A DNA stretch of 19,758 nucleotides, from contig CAJTTU010000064.1 of assembly GCA_910579325.1 (NCBI GenBank), positions 1-19,758 on the forward strand, in the 5' to 3' direction. Below, piece after piece: positions 1 through 5,641 of the stretch. The DNA is from an uncultured Lachnospiraceae bacterium. Its GTDB lineage: Bacteria > Bacillota > Clostridia > Lachnospirales > Lachnospiraceae. The first letter of the stretch is position 1, and the number at the start of each line of letters is the position of its first letter. The position numbers and the translations under genes are program-made. The notes below the pieces were generated by a model. It saw only the letters and a list, made by a program, of their open reading frames with translations, was not told the DNA's origin and did not search any database.

Positions 1-89
1 CTGAAATAATACAAAGTTAAATGAAAATAAAATCATTATAAAAGTCAGTAAAATAGCCGTTTTCCCATAAATGCTGGATTTTGCGATAT

Positions 90-123
90 GGTGGAACAAC
101 CGGTTCGAGTCCGGCCACCGGCA
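90..123 (+). other. tRNA T-arm-like hairpin, possible degenerate tRNA 3' end
   Basis: CCGG (100-103), the loop TTCGAGT (104-110) and CCGG (111-114) form a canonical T-arm stem-loop, and the outer GGTGG (90-94) can pair with CCACC (115-119) across an AACAA bulge. A transcription terminator follows directly, as is usual for tRNA genes. A full cloverleaf cannot be folded: GCCG at 56-59 could pair with CGGC at 119-122, but the rest of the acceptor is mismatched, there is no recognisable D-arm or anticodon arm, the spacing is short, and no CCA is encoded. It may be a decayed tRNA, the 3' remnant left at an integration site, or an unrelated RNA hairpin. The first 90 bases around it are AT-rich and hold no gene that I can see. 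Confidence 0.4.
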
Positions 124-126
124 TGA

Positions 127-152
127 AAAAACCAGCGGTAACGCTGGTTTTT
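127..152 (+). terminator. Rho-independent terminator after the tRNA-like hairpin
   Basis: CCAGCG (132-137), loop GTAA (138-141) and CGCTGG (142-147) form a perfect stem, extended by A-T pairs between the A run (127-131) and the T run (148-152). The near-symmetrical A and T tracts could let it act in both directions. It separates whatever is transcribed from the left edge from the DUF2971 gene. Confidence 0.85.
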
Positions 153-198
153 GTCGTATATACACTTTCTATTCTCGCTTTCAACGGAGGACTGGCAG

Positions 199-1041
199 AT
201 GGCCGGATATGAAAAAAATATTCTTTATCACTATACGGATTTTCAGGCGTTAGACGGTATTCTCCGGCAGGCGCAGCTGCGGGTGAATAATGTGCTGAAT
301 ATGAATGACGCGGCGGAGATGCGCCTTTTTATGACCGGTCTGTGCCAGGCGGTGGTCAAAAGGCTGAAGGAGGAGGACGATCCGGAGCGGGTGGAGAAGG
401 TTCTTGAGCTGTTTCGGGAGGAATTGAAGAAGGAGTTTTTTTATTCGGCTTACGCGGCCTGTTTTTCTCTTTACCGGGACGACGCGGCTCAGTGGGAGCG
501 GTATGGGAACCGGGGGAGGGGCGTGTGTATCGCATTCCGGGGAGATTTTCTGGAAAAGATGGCGGAGGGAGAGCTTTCTTTACAGACTGTTTTTTATCAG
601 GATGATATGACGGAGCATCCGCTGGTGGACGTGTTTTACCGGCTGATCAAAGGGGAGACAAAGCTGACCGGGACAAATCCCCGCATAAAAGGCGTTATGA
701 AGGCGGCCTGGATTCAGTCGGTGGTGTTTAAGCATCCCTCCTTTTCTTCCGAGAGAGAGGTGCGTCTTGTGGTTTCGCCTTTTGAAAAATCATATTTTGA
801 TGTGGAGCCATGTTATCATGTGACCGTTGAGCGAATTAAAAAGTACTATCCGCTGGATTTGATGGCGATGTGCGGAAGAATCGGAATTACGTTAGAGGAA
901 CTGATCTCCGAGATCATCATAGGGCCGGAATCTACCCAGTCGCTTGCTATTTTGCAGGATTATCTCAAGGACAATGGAATGAGGAAGCTTGTGGAACATG
1001 TTTCGTTGTCCAAATGCCCTCTGCGCCGCCCGCTGGCGTAA
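199..1041 (+). CDS. DUF2971 family protein
   Basis: A 280-residue soluble protein with no signal peptide or membrane segment. It shows the family's ordered motifs: an N-terminal LYHYTDF (9-15), a Leu-rich helix then NMNDAAE (34-40), ACFS (87-90), QWERYG (98-103), GRGVCIAF (106-113), and a late Phe-Lys-His segment followed by EREVRLVV. The ATG at 199 is preferred because GGAGG at 186-190 lies 8 bases upstream; the frame is open further back to a TTG at 151, but that lies inside the terminator. Biochemical function is not established for the family. The HYT, ND..E and QW..YG arrangement recalls ADP-ribosyltransferase-like folds such as DarT, but that is my inference. It stands alone between a terminator and a promoter block, so it is probably not functionally tied to its neighbours. 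Confidence 0.85.
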   Translation: MAGYEKNILYHYTDFQALDGILRQAQLRVNNVLNMNDAAEMRLFMTGLCQAVVKRLKEEDDPERVEKVLELFREELKKEFFYSAYAACFSLYRDDAAQWERYGNRGRGVCIAFRGDFLEKMAEGELSLQTVFYQDDMTEHPLVDVFYRLIKGETKLTGTNPRIKGVMKAAWIQSVVFKHPSFSSEREVRLVVSPFEKSYFDVEPCYHVTVERIKKYYPLDLMAMCGRIGITLEELISEIIIGPESTQSLAILQDYLKDNGMRKLVEHVSLSKCPLRRPLA

Positions 1042-1051
1042 GAATGAAATC

Positions 1052-1084
1052 CTAGTTGACAAATAGGAAATAATGCGATATGAT
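1052..1084 (+). promoter_or_regulatory. Sigma-A-type promoter P1 with palindrome over the -35 box
   Basis: TTGACA (1056-1061), a 17-base spacer and TATGAT (1079-1084) form a near-consensus housekeeping promoter. The -35 box lies inside the imperfect palindrome CTAGTTGACAAATAG (1052-1066), symmetrical apart from one base pair (G1055 against A1063) around A1059. A repressor bound there would block RNA polymerase; MarR-type regulators often use sites of this kind. It starts only 11 bases after the DUF2971 stop codon and reads toward the ABC operon. Confidence 0.75.
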
Positions 1085-1094
1085 AGCATAAGGG

Positions 1095-1123
1095 TTGACA
1101 TTCCGCCCGTTCAATGCTATGAT
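1095..1123 (+). promoter_or_regulatory. Sigma-A-type promoter P2, extended -10
   Basis: TTGACA (1095-1100), a 17-base spacer and TATGAT (1118-1123), with TG at 1115-1116 giving an extended -10. It lies exactly 39 bases downstream of P1 with the same hexamers and spacer length. The predicted start near 1130 would give a leader of about 100 bases to the terminator at 1203-1229. A small hairpin, CAGTTA (1156-1161) with TAACTG (1168-1173), lies inside this leader. Confidence 0.8.
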
Positions 1124-1202
1124 TCGTATGGCTGAAAAGTATGACAGAATTGTAACAGTTAACGTGGTAACTGAATATACTGATATATGAATGGTTTGGA
1201 TT

Positions 1203-1229
1203 GGCAGGGGTTGTGCCCCTGCCTTTTTT
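1203..1229 (+). terminator. Rho-independent terminator in the leader of the ABC operon
   Basis: GGCAGGGG (1203-1210) pairs perfectly with CCCCTGCC (1216-1223) around a five-base loop and is followed by six T. It lies between promoters P1/P2 and the first permease gene, so it either ends a small RNA of about 100 bases or acts as an attenuator. I do not recognise a known riboswitch or T-box motif in the leader and did not find a convincing competing antiterminator. Confidence 0.88.
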
Positions 1230-1252
1230 ACGAAGTATCCGGCAGAATCCGT

Positions 1253-1271
1253 CTGTTATGTTACGTAACAG
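1253..1271 (+). promoter_or_regulatory. Candidate GlnR/TnrA-type nitrogen-control operator
   Basis: TGTTA (1254-1258), seven bases, then TAACA (1266-1270) matches the published Firmicute GlnR/TnrA consensus TGTNA-N7-TNACA at every fixed position. The arms extend by one more pair to CTGTTA and TAACAG. A second perfect palindrome, TGTTACGTAACA (1259-1270), overlaps it. It lies about 30 bases before an amino acid uptake operon, which suits nitrogen control. Whether this organism has GlnR cannot be seen from the window. Confidence 0.55.
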
Positions 1272-1300
1272 GTATATGTCATTTTTAACAGGGGAGGTAT

Positions 1301-1966
1301 GTGGGCTTGGACGTGGGTTTTATCACGAAATATGTACCACTTTATATAGAAGCGGCAAAGCTGACGCTGCGGCTGGGTGTGATCGGGATTCTTTTATCGC
1401 TGGCTGTGGGGCTTGTCTGTTCCCTGGTTCTCTATTACCGGGTGCCGGTGCTGCGGCGGCTTGTCTCGATCTATATTGAATTGTCCAGAAATACGCCGCT
1501 TCTGGTACAGCTGTTTTTTCTGTATTTCGGTCTTCCAAAAATTGGTATCCGGATCAGTTCAGAGACCTGCGCCATCATTGGGCTGGCGTTTCTGGGAGGC
1601 AGTTATATGGCTGAGGCTTTCAGGAGCGGGCTGGAGGCCATTGAGAAGAGCCAGATGGAATCGGCGCTGAGCATAGGACTGACTCATGCCCAGGTGATGC
1701 GGTATGTGATTTTTCCCCAGGCGCTGGCGATTTCCGTTCCGGGTCTGTGCGCGAATATGATCTTCCTGATCAAAGAGACCTCGGTGTTCAGTGTGGTGGC
1801 GCTGCCGGATCTGATGTATGTGGCAAAGGATCTGATCGGGCTTTATTATAAGACGGATGAGGCGCTTTTTATGCTGGTGATTGCTTATCTGATATTGCTT
1901 CTGCCCATATCGATTCTGGCGGCAGCGCTGGAAAGGAGGCTCCGGTATGCAGGATTTGGGAATTAG
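1301..1966 (+). CDS. Polar amino acid ABC transporter, permease subunit 1
   Basis: A 221-residue integral membrane protein of the His/Glu/Gln/Arg/opine (HEQRo) permease family, with about five membrane segments. Family hallmarks are RNTPLLVQ (63-70), the EAA loop starting at EAFRSGLEAIEKSQ (105-118) and continuing to SIGLT, and the FPQAL segment that follows. The EAA loop docks on the ATPase encoded at 2687. The start is uncertain: GTG 1301 is only 3 bases from GGGGAGG (1291-1297), while the in-frame TTG at 1307 is 9 bases away and may be the true start, two codons shorter. The gene overlaps permease 2 by 20 bases, implying translational coupling. The substrate is probably a polar amino acid or cystine; the sequence does not settle which. 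Confidence 0.93.
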   Translation: MGLDVGFITKYVPLYIEAAKLTLRLGVIGILLSLAVGLVCSLVLYYRVPVLRRLVSIYIELSRNTPLLVQLFFLYFGLPKIGIRISSETCAIIGLAFLGGSYMAEAFRSGLEAIEKSQMESALSIGLTHAQVMRYVIFPQALAISVPGLCANMIFLIKETSVFSVVALPDLMYVAKDLIGLYYKTDEALFMLVIAYLILLLPISILAAALERRLRYAGFGN

Positions 1967-2624
1967 AGTGCTGTTTATGGGAAACAACTTCCTCCGGCTG
2001 CTGGGAGGACTGTGGATTACGCTGAAAATCTCCCTGCTGGCGGTGGCGCTGTCTGTCGTTCTGGGTACCCTGCTGGGAGCGGTGATGACCATAAAGCATC
2101 CGGTGATCAGGGCGGTTACCAGGTTTTATCTGGAATTTATCCGGATTATGCCGCAGCTGGTGCTGTTGTTTCTGGTGTATTTCGGGCTGACCAAATCTTT
2201 TGGAATCAATCTGTCCGGTCAGGTGTCGGCGGTGATCGTATTTACGCTGTGGGGAACGGCGGAGATGGGAGATTTGGTGCGCGGCGCGCTGATTTCCATC
2301 CCGGCGCACCAGTATGAGAGCGGAGCGGCGCTGGGACTGACGAAAGCGCAGATTTTTCTGTATATCGTGATTCCCCAGACTTTGCGGCGGCTGGTTCCGC
2401 TGGCCATTAATCTGACGACCCGTATGATTAAAACGACGTCGCTGATCGTTATGATCGGCGTGGTGGAAGTTTTGAAGGTGGCGCAGCAGATTATCGAGGC
2501 CAACCGGTATACGGTGCCCGATGCCGCGCTCTGGATATACGGAACCATCTTTTTTCTCTATTTTCTGGCCTGCTGGCCCATATCGCTGCTGGCGTCCTGG
2601 CTGGAAAAGCGGTGGAAGAACTGA
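1947..2624 (+). CDS. Polar amino acid ABC transporter, permease subunit 2
   Basis: A 225-residue HEQRo-type permease that would pair with the preceding one to form the membrane channel. After the first membrane segments it carries FIRIMPQLVLLF in place of the usual R.TPLLVQ, and an EAA loop beginning GDLVRGALISIPAHQYESGA and ending LGLTKAQ, followed by IPQTLRRLVP. ATG 1947 has AAAGGAGG (1932-1939) at 7 bases, located inside the 3' end of permease 1. The two permeases differ, so the channel is a heterodimer. A 62-base gap without an obvious promoter or terminator leads to the ATPase gene. Confidence 0.93.
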   Translation: MQDLGIRVLFMGNNFLRLLGGLWITLKISLLAVALSVVLGTLLGAVMTIKHPVIRAVTRFYLEFIRIMPQLVLLFLVYFGLTKSFGINLSGQVSAVIVFTLWGTAEMGDLVRGALISIPAHQYESGAALGLTKAQIFLYIVIPQTLRRLVPLAINLTTRMIKTTSLIVMIGVVEVLKVAQQIIEANRYTVPDAALWIYGTIFFLYFLACWPISLLASWLEKRWKN

Positions 2625-2686
2625 GAACAGACGGAATTGTTTTATGACAGCCTGAGCGGAAAGCTTATGAATCGGGGTGATTAGAA

Positions 2687-3439
2687 ATGAGTGAGGAAAC
2701 CACATTACTGGAAATCCGGCATCTGCGTAAGGATTATGGCAATGGAGCGGTGTTGGAAGATATATCTCTGGAGCTGAAAAAGGGGGAGGTGCTGGTGTTG
2801 ATCGGGCCTTCCGGCTGCGGAAAGAGTACGTTCCTGCGCTGTATTAACGGACTGGAACCGATCCAGTCCGGGGAAATTTTGCTGGACGGCGCGTCGATTA
2901 CCGACGGAACCGCGAAATGGAGCGAGGTGCGGCAGAAGATCGGCATGGTGTTCCAGAGCTATGAGCTGTTTCCCCATATGACTGTGATGGACAATATCCT
3001 GCTTGGCCCCATGAAGGTGCAGAAGCGGAACCGGAAGGAAGCGGAGGAAGATGCCTGTCAGCTTTTGGAGCGGGTAGGGCTTCTGGATAAAAAAGACGCT
3101 TATCCCAGACAGCTGTCCGGCGGACAGAAGCAGCGGGTGGCCATTGTCAGAGCATTGATTATGAAGCCGGAGATTATGCTGTTCGACGAGGTGACGGCGG
3201 CGCTTGATCCGGAGATGGTCAGAGAGGTGCTGGATGTGATGATGGAGCTGGCCGGCAGCGGTTCTACGATGATGATCGTGACCCATGAGATGCAGTTTGC
3301 CAGGGCCGCAGCGGACCGGGTGATTTTCCTGGACGGCGGAGAGATTGTGGAGACCGGGACGCCGGATGAATTTTTCGACAGTCCGAAAACGGACAGGGCG
3401 AGAAAATTTTTGAATACGTTTACATTTGAGAAAAAATAA
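2687..3439 (+). CDS. Polar amino acid ABC transporter, ATP-binding subunit (GlnQ type)
   Basis: A 250-residue ABC ATPase of the usual length for amino acid importers. It has an aromatic A-loop residue (Tyr17), Walker A GPSGCGKST (40-48), the Q-loop VFQSYELFPHMTV, the signature LSGGQKQRVAIVRAL, Walker B IMLFDEVTAALDPE and the H-loop Thr-His-Glu. Val replaces the common Pro after Asp-Glu in Walker B, a variation seen in this family and not expected to abolish activity. It powers import through the two permeases encoded just upstream. ATG 2687 is preceded by GGGGTGA (2674-2680), a moderate ribosome site. A small hairpin, TGTCC-CGAA-GGACA, follows the stop codon at 3440-3453 but lacks a T tract, so it is not called a terminator. 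Confidence 0.96.
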   Translation: MSEETTLLEIRHLRKDYGNGAVLEDISLELKKGEVLVLIGPSGCGKSTFLRCINGLEPIQSGEILLDGASITDGTAKWSEVRQKIGMVFQSYELFPHMTVMDNILLGPMKVQKRNRKEAEEDACQLLERVGLLDKKDAYPRQLSGGQKQRVAIVRALIMKPEIMLFDEVTAALDPEMVREVLDVMMELAGSGSTMMIVTHEMQFARAAADRVIFLDGGEIVETGTPDEFFDSPKTDRARKFLNTFTFEKK

Positions 3440-3508
3440 TGTCCCGAAGGACAATAAGAACAGAACGGAACTATAAAACCAGGTAAATCATTTTAAGGAA
3501 AGGATGAA

Positions 3509-4411
3509 ATGATGAAGAAAGCAATGAGATGGTTACTTATTTTTACTCTGCTGGCTGCAGTGCTGGCCGGCTGCGGTGCAAAGGAAAACGGCAGCGGCGG
3601 GGAAACAAAAGCGCAGGGTGAAAACGGCGGGGAAACAAAGGCCCAGGGAGACGGTGATATTTATCGTACCCTGGATGAGATCAGGGAAAGCGGAAAAATT
3701 GTCATCGGCGTGTTCAGCGATAAGAATCCTTTTGGATATGTAGATGAAAATGGCAAGTATCAGGGCTATGACGTTTATTTCGCGGAGCGGATCGCCAAAG
3801 ATCTGGGCGTGGAGATAGAGTACGTATCCACTGAGGCCGCCAGCCGGGTAGAGTATCTGAAAACGGGCAAGGTGGATGTGATTCTGGCCAATTTTACGGT
3901 GACGGAAGAACGGGCGCAGGAAGTGGATTTCGCGCTGCCTTATATGAAGGTGGCTCTGGGCGTGGTGTCTCCTGACAGCGCATTGATTACCAGCGCCGAC
4001 GATTTAAAGGGAAAAACTCTGATCGTGGCGAAGGGAACCACGGCGGAGACTTATTTTACCGAGAATTATCCCGATGTAAAGCTGCTGAAATTTGACCAGT
4101 ATACCGAGGCTTATAACGCATTGCTTGACGGCCGGGGAGACGCTCTTTCCACCGATAACACGGAGGTACTGGCCTGGGCGCTGCAGAATGAAGGGTTCAG
4201 CGTGGGGATCGAGTCTCTGGGAGATCTGGATACCATCGCTCCCGCGGTTTCCAAAGGGAATACCACTCTGATGGAGTGGATCAATGAGGAGATCGAAGCG
4301 CTGGCTGACGAGCAGTTTTTCCATGAAGATTATAAGGCCACGCTGGAGCCGGTTTACGGTTCCGAGGTGGATATCGACAGCCTGGTAGTAGAAGGCGGCA
4401 AAGTGGAATAG
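3509..4411 (+). CDS. Amino acid ABC transporter substrate-binding lipoprotein (SBP family 3)
   Basis: A 300-residue exported lipoprotein. The signal peptide (Lys3-Lys4, hydrophobic core 8-20) ends in the lipobox LAGC (19-22), so Cys22 would be lipidated and anchored to the outer face of the membrane. A Gly/Glu/Lys linker of about 30 residues follows and contains the 10-residue unit GGETKAQG(E/D)x twice. The mature domain starts near ILE-Tyr-Arg-Thr-Leu-Asp at about 50 and shows the SBP_bac_3 pattern: a GKIVIGV strand, PFGYVDENGKYQGYDV, then a segment with DVILANFTVTEERAQEVDF and LPYMK. It captures the amino acid for the permease pair. There are adjacent ATGs at 3509 and 3512; AAGGAAAGGA (3495-3504) suits the second slightly better. 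Confidence 0.95.
   Translation: MMKKAMRWLLIFTLLAAVLAGCGAKENGSGGETKAQGENGGETKAQGDGDIYRTLDEIRESGKIVIGVFSDKNPFGYVDENGKYQGYDVYFAERIAKDLGVEIEYVSTEAASRVEYLKTGKVDVILANFTVTEERAQEVDFALPYMKVALGVVSPDSALITSADDLKGKTLIVAKGTTAETYFTENYPDVKLLKFDQYTEAYNALLDGRGDALSTDNTEVLAWALQNEGFSVGIESLGDLDTIAPAVSKGNTTLMEWINEEIEALADEQFFHEDYKATLEPVYGSEVDIDSLVVEGGKVE
3596..3648 (+). repeat. Tandem 30-bp duplication in the lipoprotein linker
   Basis: GGCGGGGAAACAAA occurs at 3596-3609 and again at 3626-3639, each followed by a G/C-rich CAGGG-ending segment, giving an in-frame repeat of period 30. It encodes two copies of GGETKAQG in the flexible spacer between the lipid anchor and the binding domain. The copy number could vary between strains. 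Confidence 0.8.
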
Positions 4412-4456
4412 AAGAAGCGTTGCCGGTCCGTTATTTTGAAAAAAGGAATCAAAGGG

Positions 4457-5530
4457 ATGAGTGATGAAAACAGCGGTAAGCTGAAAGCTTTTTTGAAGCG
4501 GAAGGACATTGAATTTTCTGCGAAGCGGTACGGGATCGACGCGTTGAGCGCCATGGCTCAGGGGCTGTTTGCCTCGCTGCTGATGGGCTCGATTATGGGG
4601 ACGCTGGGAACCCAGCTGGGGATTTCCATACTGGAGACGGCGGGGCAGTATGCCCAGGGGGCCACGGGATTTGCTATGGCGGTAGCTATCGGCTATGCGC
4701 TGAAGTGCCCGCCCCTTGTGTTGTTTTCCCTGGCGGCAGTGGGCGGCGCGGCCAATTCCCTGGGCGGGGCTGGAGGTCCTCTGGCTGTGCTGATCGTTAC
4801 GGTGATTGCCGCTGAATGCGGCAAGGCGGTGTCCAAAGAGACGAAGGTGGATATTATCGTAACGCCTTTTGTCACTATTTTCGTCGGCGTGGGTTTGTCT
4901 GTTCTTTTTGCCCCGGCCATCGGCGCTCTGGCAAGCGCGGTGGGTCGGCTGATTATGTGGGCGACGGAGCTGCAGCCCTTCTTTATGGGCGTGGTGATCT
5001 CGGTGGTCGTGGGAATCGCGCTGACGCTGCCTATCAGCAGCGCGGCTATCTGCGCGGCGCTGGGTCTGACCGGACTGGCCGGAGGAGCGGCTTTAGCCGG
5101 CTGCTGTGCCCAGATGGTGGGATTTGCCGTAATGAGTTTTAAAGAAAACCGCTGGGGCGGTCTGCTGGCGCAGGGAATCGGAACCTCCATGCTGCAGATG
5201 GGGAATATCGTGAAAAATCCGAGAATCTGGATTCCGCCGATTCTGGCCTCCGCTGTCACCGGACCGGTTTCTACCTGTCTGTTCCGGATGGAGATGAACG
5301 GCGCGGCAGTTTCCTCCGGTATGGGGACCTGCGGCCTGGTGGGACAGATCGGCGTTTACACAGGCTGGGTAGCCGATGTGGCTTCCGGTGCTAAGGAGGC
5401 CATAACCGGGATGGACTGGGCCGGTATGCTCCTGATTTGTTTCCTGCTGCCGGGCGTTCTCACCTGGATTTTCGGCCAGGGCCTGCGCAGACTGGGATGG
5501 ATTAAAGAGAATGATCTGAAGTTGGATTAA
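4457..5530 (+). CDS. PTS system EIIC component, PTS_EIIC_2 family, orphan
   Basis: A 357-residue polytopic membrane protein with about nine or ten hydrophobic segments. The central segment with LGGAGGPLAVL, an AAECGKAVSKETKVDII stretch and VTPFVTI is characteristic of the PTS_EIIC_2 (PF13303) family, which lacks fused EIIA or EIIB domains. No EIIA or EIIB gene is nearby, so it may work with partners encoded elsewhere or act as a non-PTS transporter. ATG 4457 is chosen because AAAAGGA (4440-4446) lies 10 bases upstream; the frame is open back to a TTG at 4436. It begins 45 bases after the binding-protein stop with no terminator between, and a strong terminator follows, so it is probably the last gene of the ABC operon. 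Confidence 0.82.
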   Translation: MSDENSGKLKAFLKRKDIEFSAKRYGIDALSAMAQGLFASLLMGSIMGTLGTQLGISILETAGQYAQGATGFAMAVAIGYALKCPPLVLFSLAAVGGAANSLGGAGGPLAVLIVTVIAAECGKAVSKETKVDIIVTPFVTIFVGVGLSVLFAPAIGALASAVGRLIMWATELQPFFMGVVISVVVGIALTLPISSAAICAALGLTGLAGGAALAGCCAQMVGFAVMSFKENRWGGLLAQGIGTSMLQMGNIVKNPRIWIPPILASAVTGPVSTCLFRMEMNGAAVSSGMGTCGLVGQIGVYTGWVADVASGAKEAITGMDWAGMLLICFLLPGVLTWIFGQGLRRLGWIKENDLKLD

Positions 5531-5537
5531 AATAACG

Positions 5538-5601
5538 GATGCCGATATTTTCCGCGAAAGCATTTACCTGATTTCATGCGGAAAATATCGGCATCATTTT
5601 T
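5538..5601 (+). terminator. Strong rho-independent terminator with an 18-bp perfect stem
   Basis: GATGCCGATATTTTCCGC (5538-5555) is perfectly complementary to GCGGAAAATATCGGCATC (5578-5595). A 22-base loop can pair further (GAAA with TTTC), and five T follow at 5597-5601. It ends the ABC/PTS operon and insulates it from the glycan cluster. The stem is longer than most bacterial terminators. Confidence 0.93.
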
Positions 5602-5609
5602 GCTGCTTG

Positions 5610-5638
5610 TTGACTTTTTGCTGTGCGGATAGTAAACT
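5610..5638 (+). promoter_or_regulatory. Candidate sigma-A promoter of the glycan cluster
   Basis: TTGACT (5610-5615), a 17-base spacer and TAAACT (5633-5638) lie directly after the terminator and before the first glycosyltransferase gene. The predicted transcription start would be near 5645, inside or past the annotated ATG at 5642. This implies either leaderless translation or a start further in, at TTG 5675. It is the only plausible housekeeping promoter I see before the long GT run. Confidence 0.5.
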
Positions 5639-5641
5639 ATT

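Noticed and set aside
71..253. Short + strand frame across the tRNA-like hairpin and terminator
   Set aside because: It would have to read through a strong terminator and overlaps the DUF2971 start; no ribosome site or domain.
3440..3453. Hairpin TGTCC-CGAA-GGACA between the ATPase and binding-protein genes
   Set aside because: The stem is five base pairs with no T tract, so it is not a terminator; at most it could affect mRNA stability.
1869..3454. Two - strand open frames of 278 and 249 codons opposite the permease and ATPase genes
   Set aside because: They are rich in Gln, His and Arg, as expected for antisense shadows, and lie opposite genes with complete family motifs.
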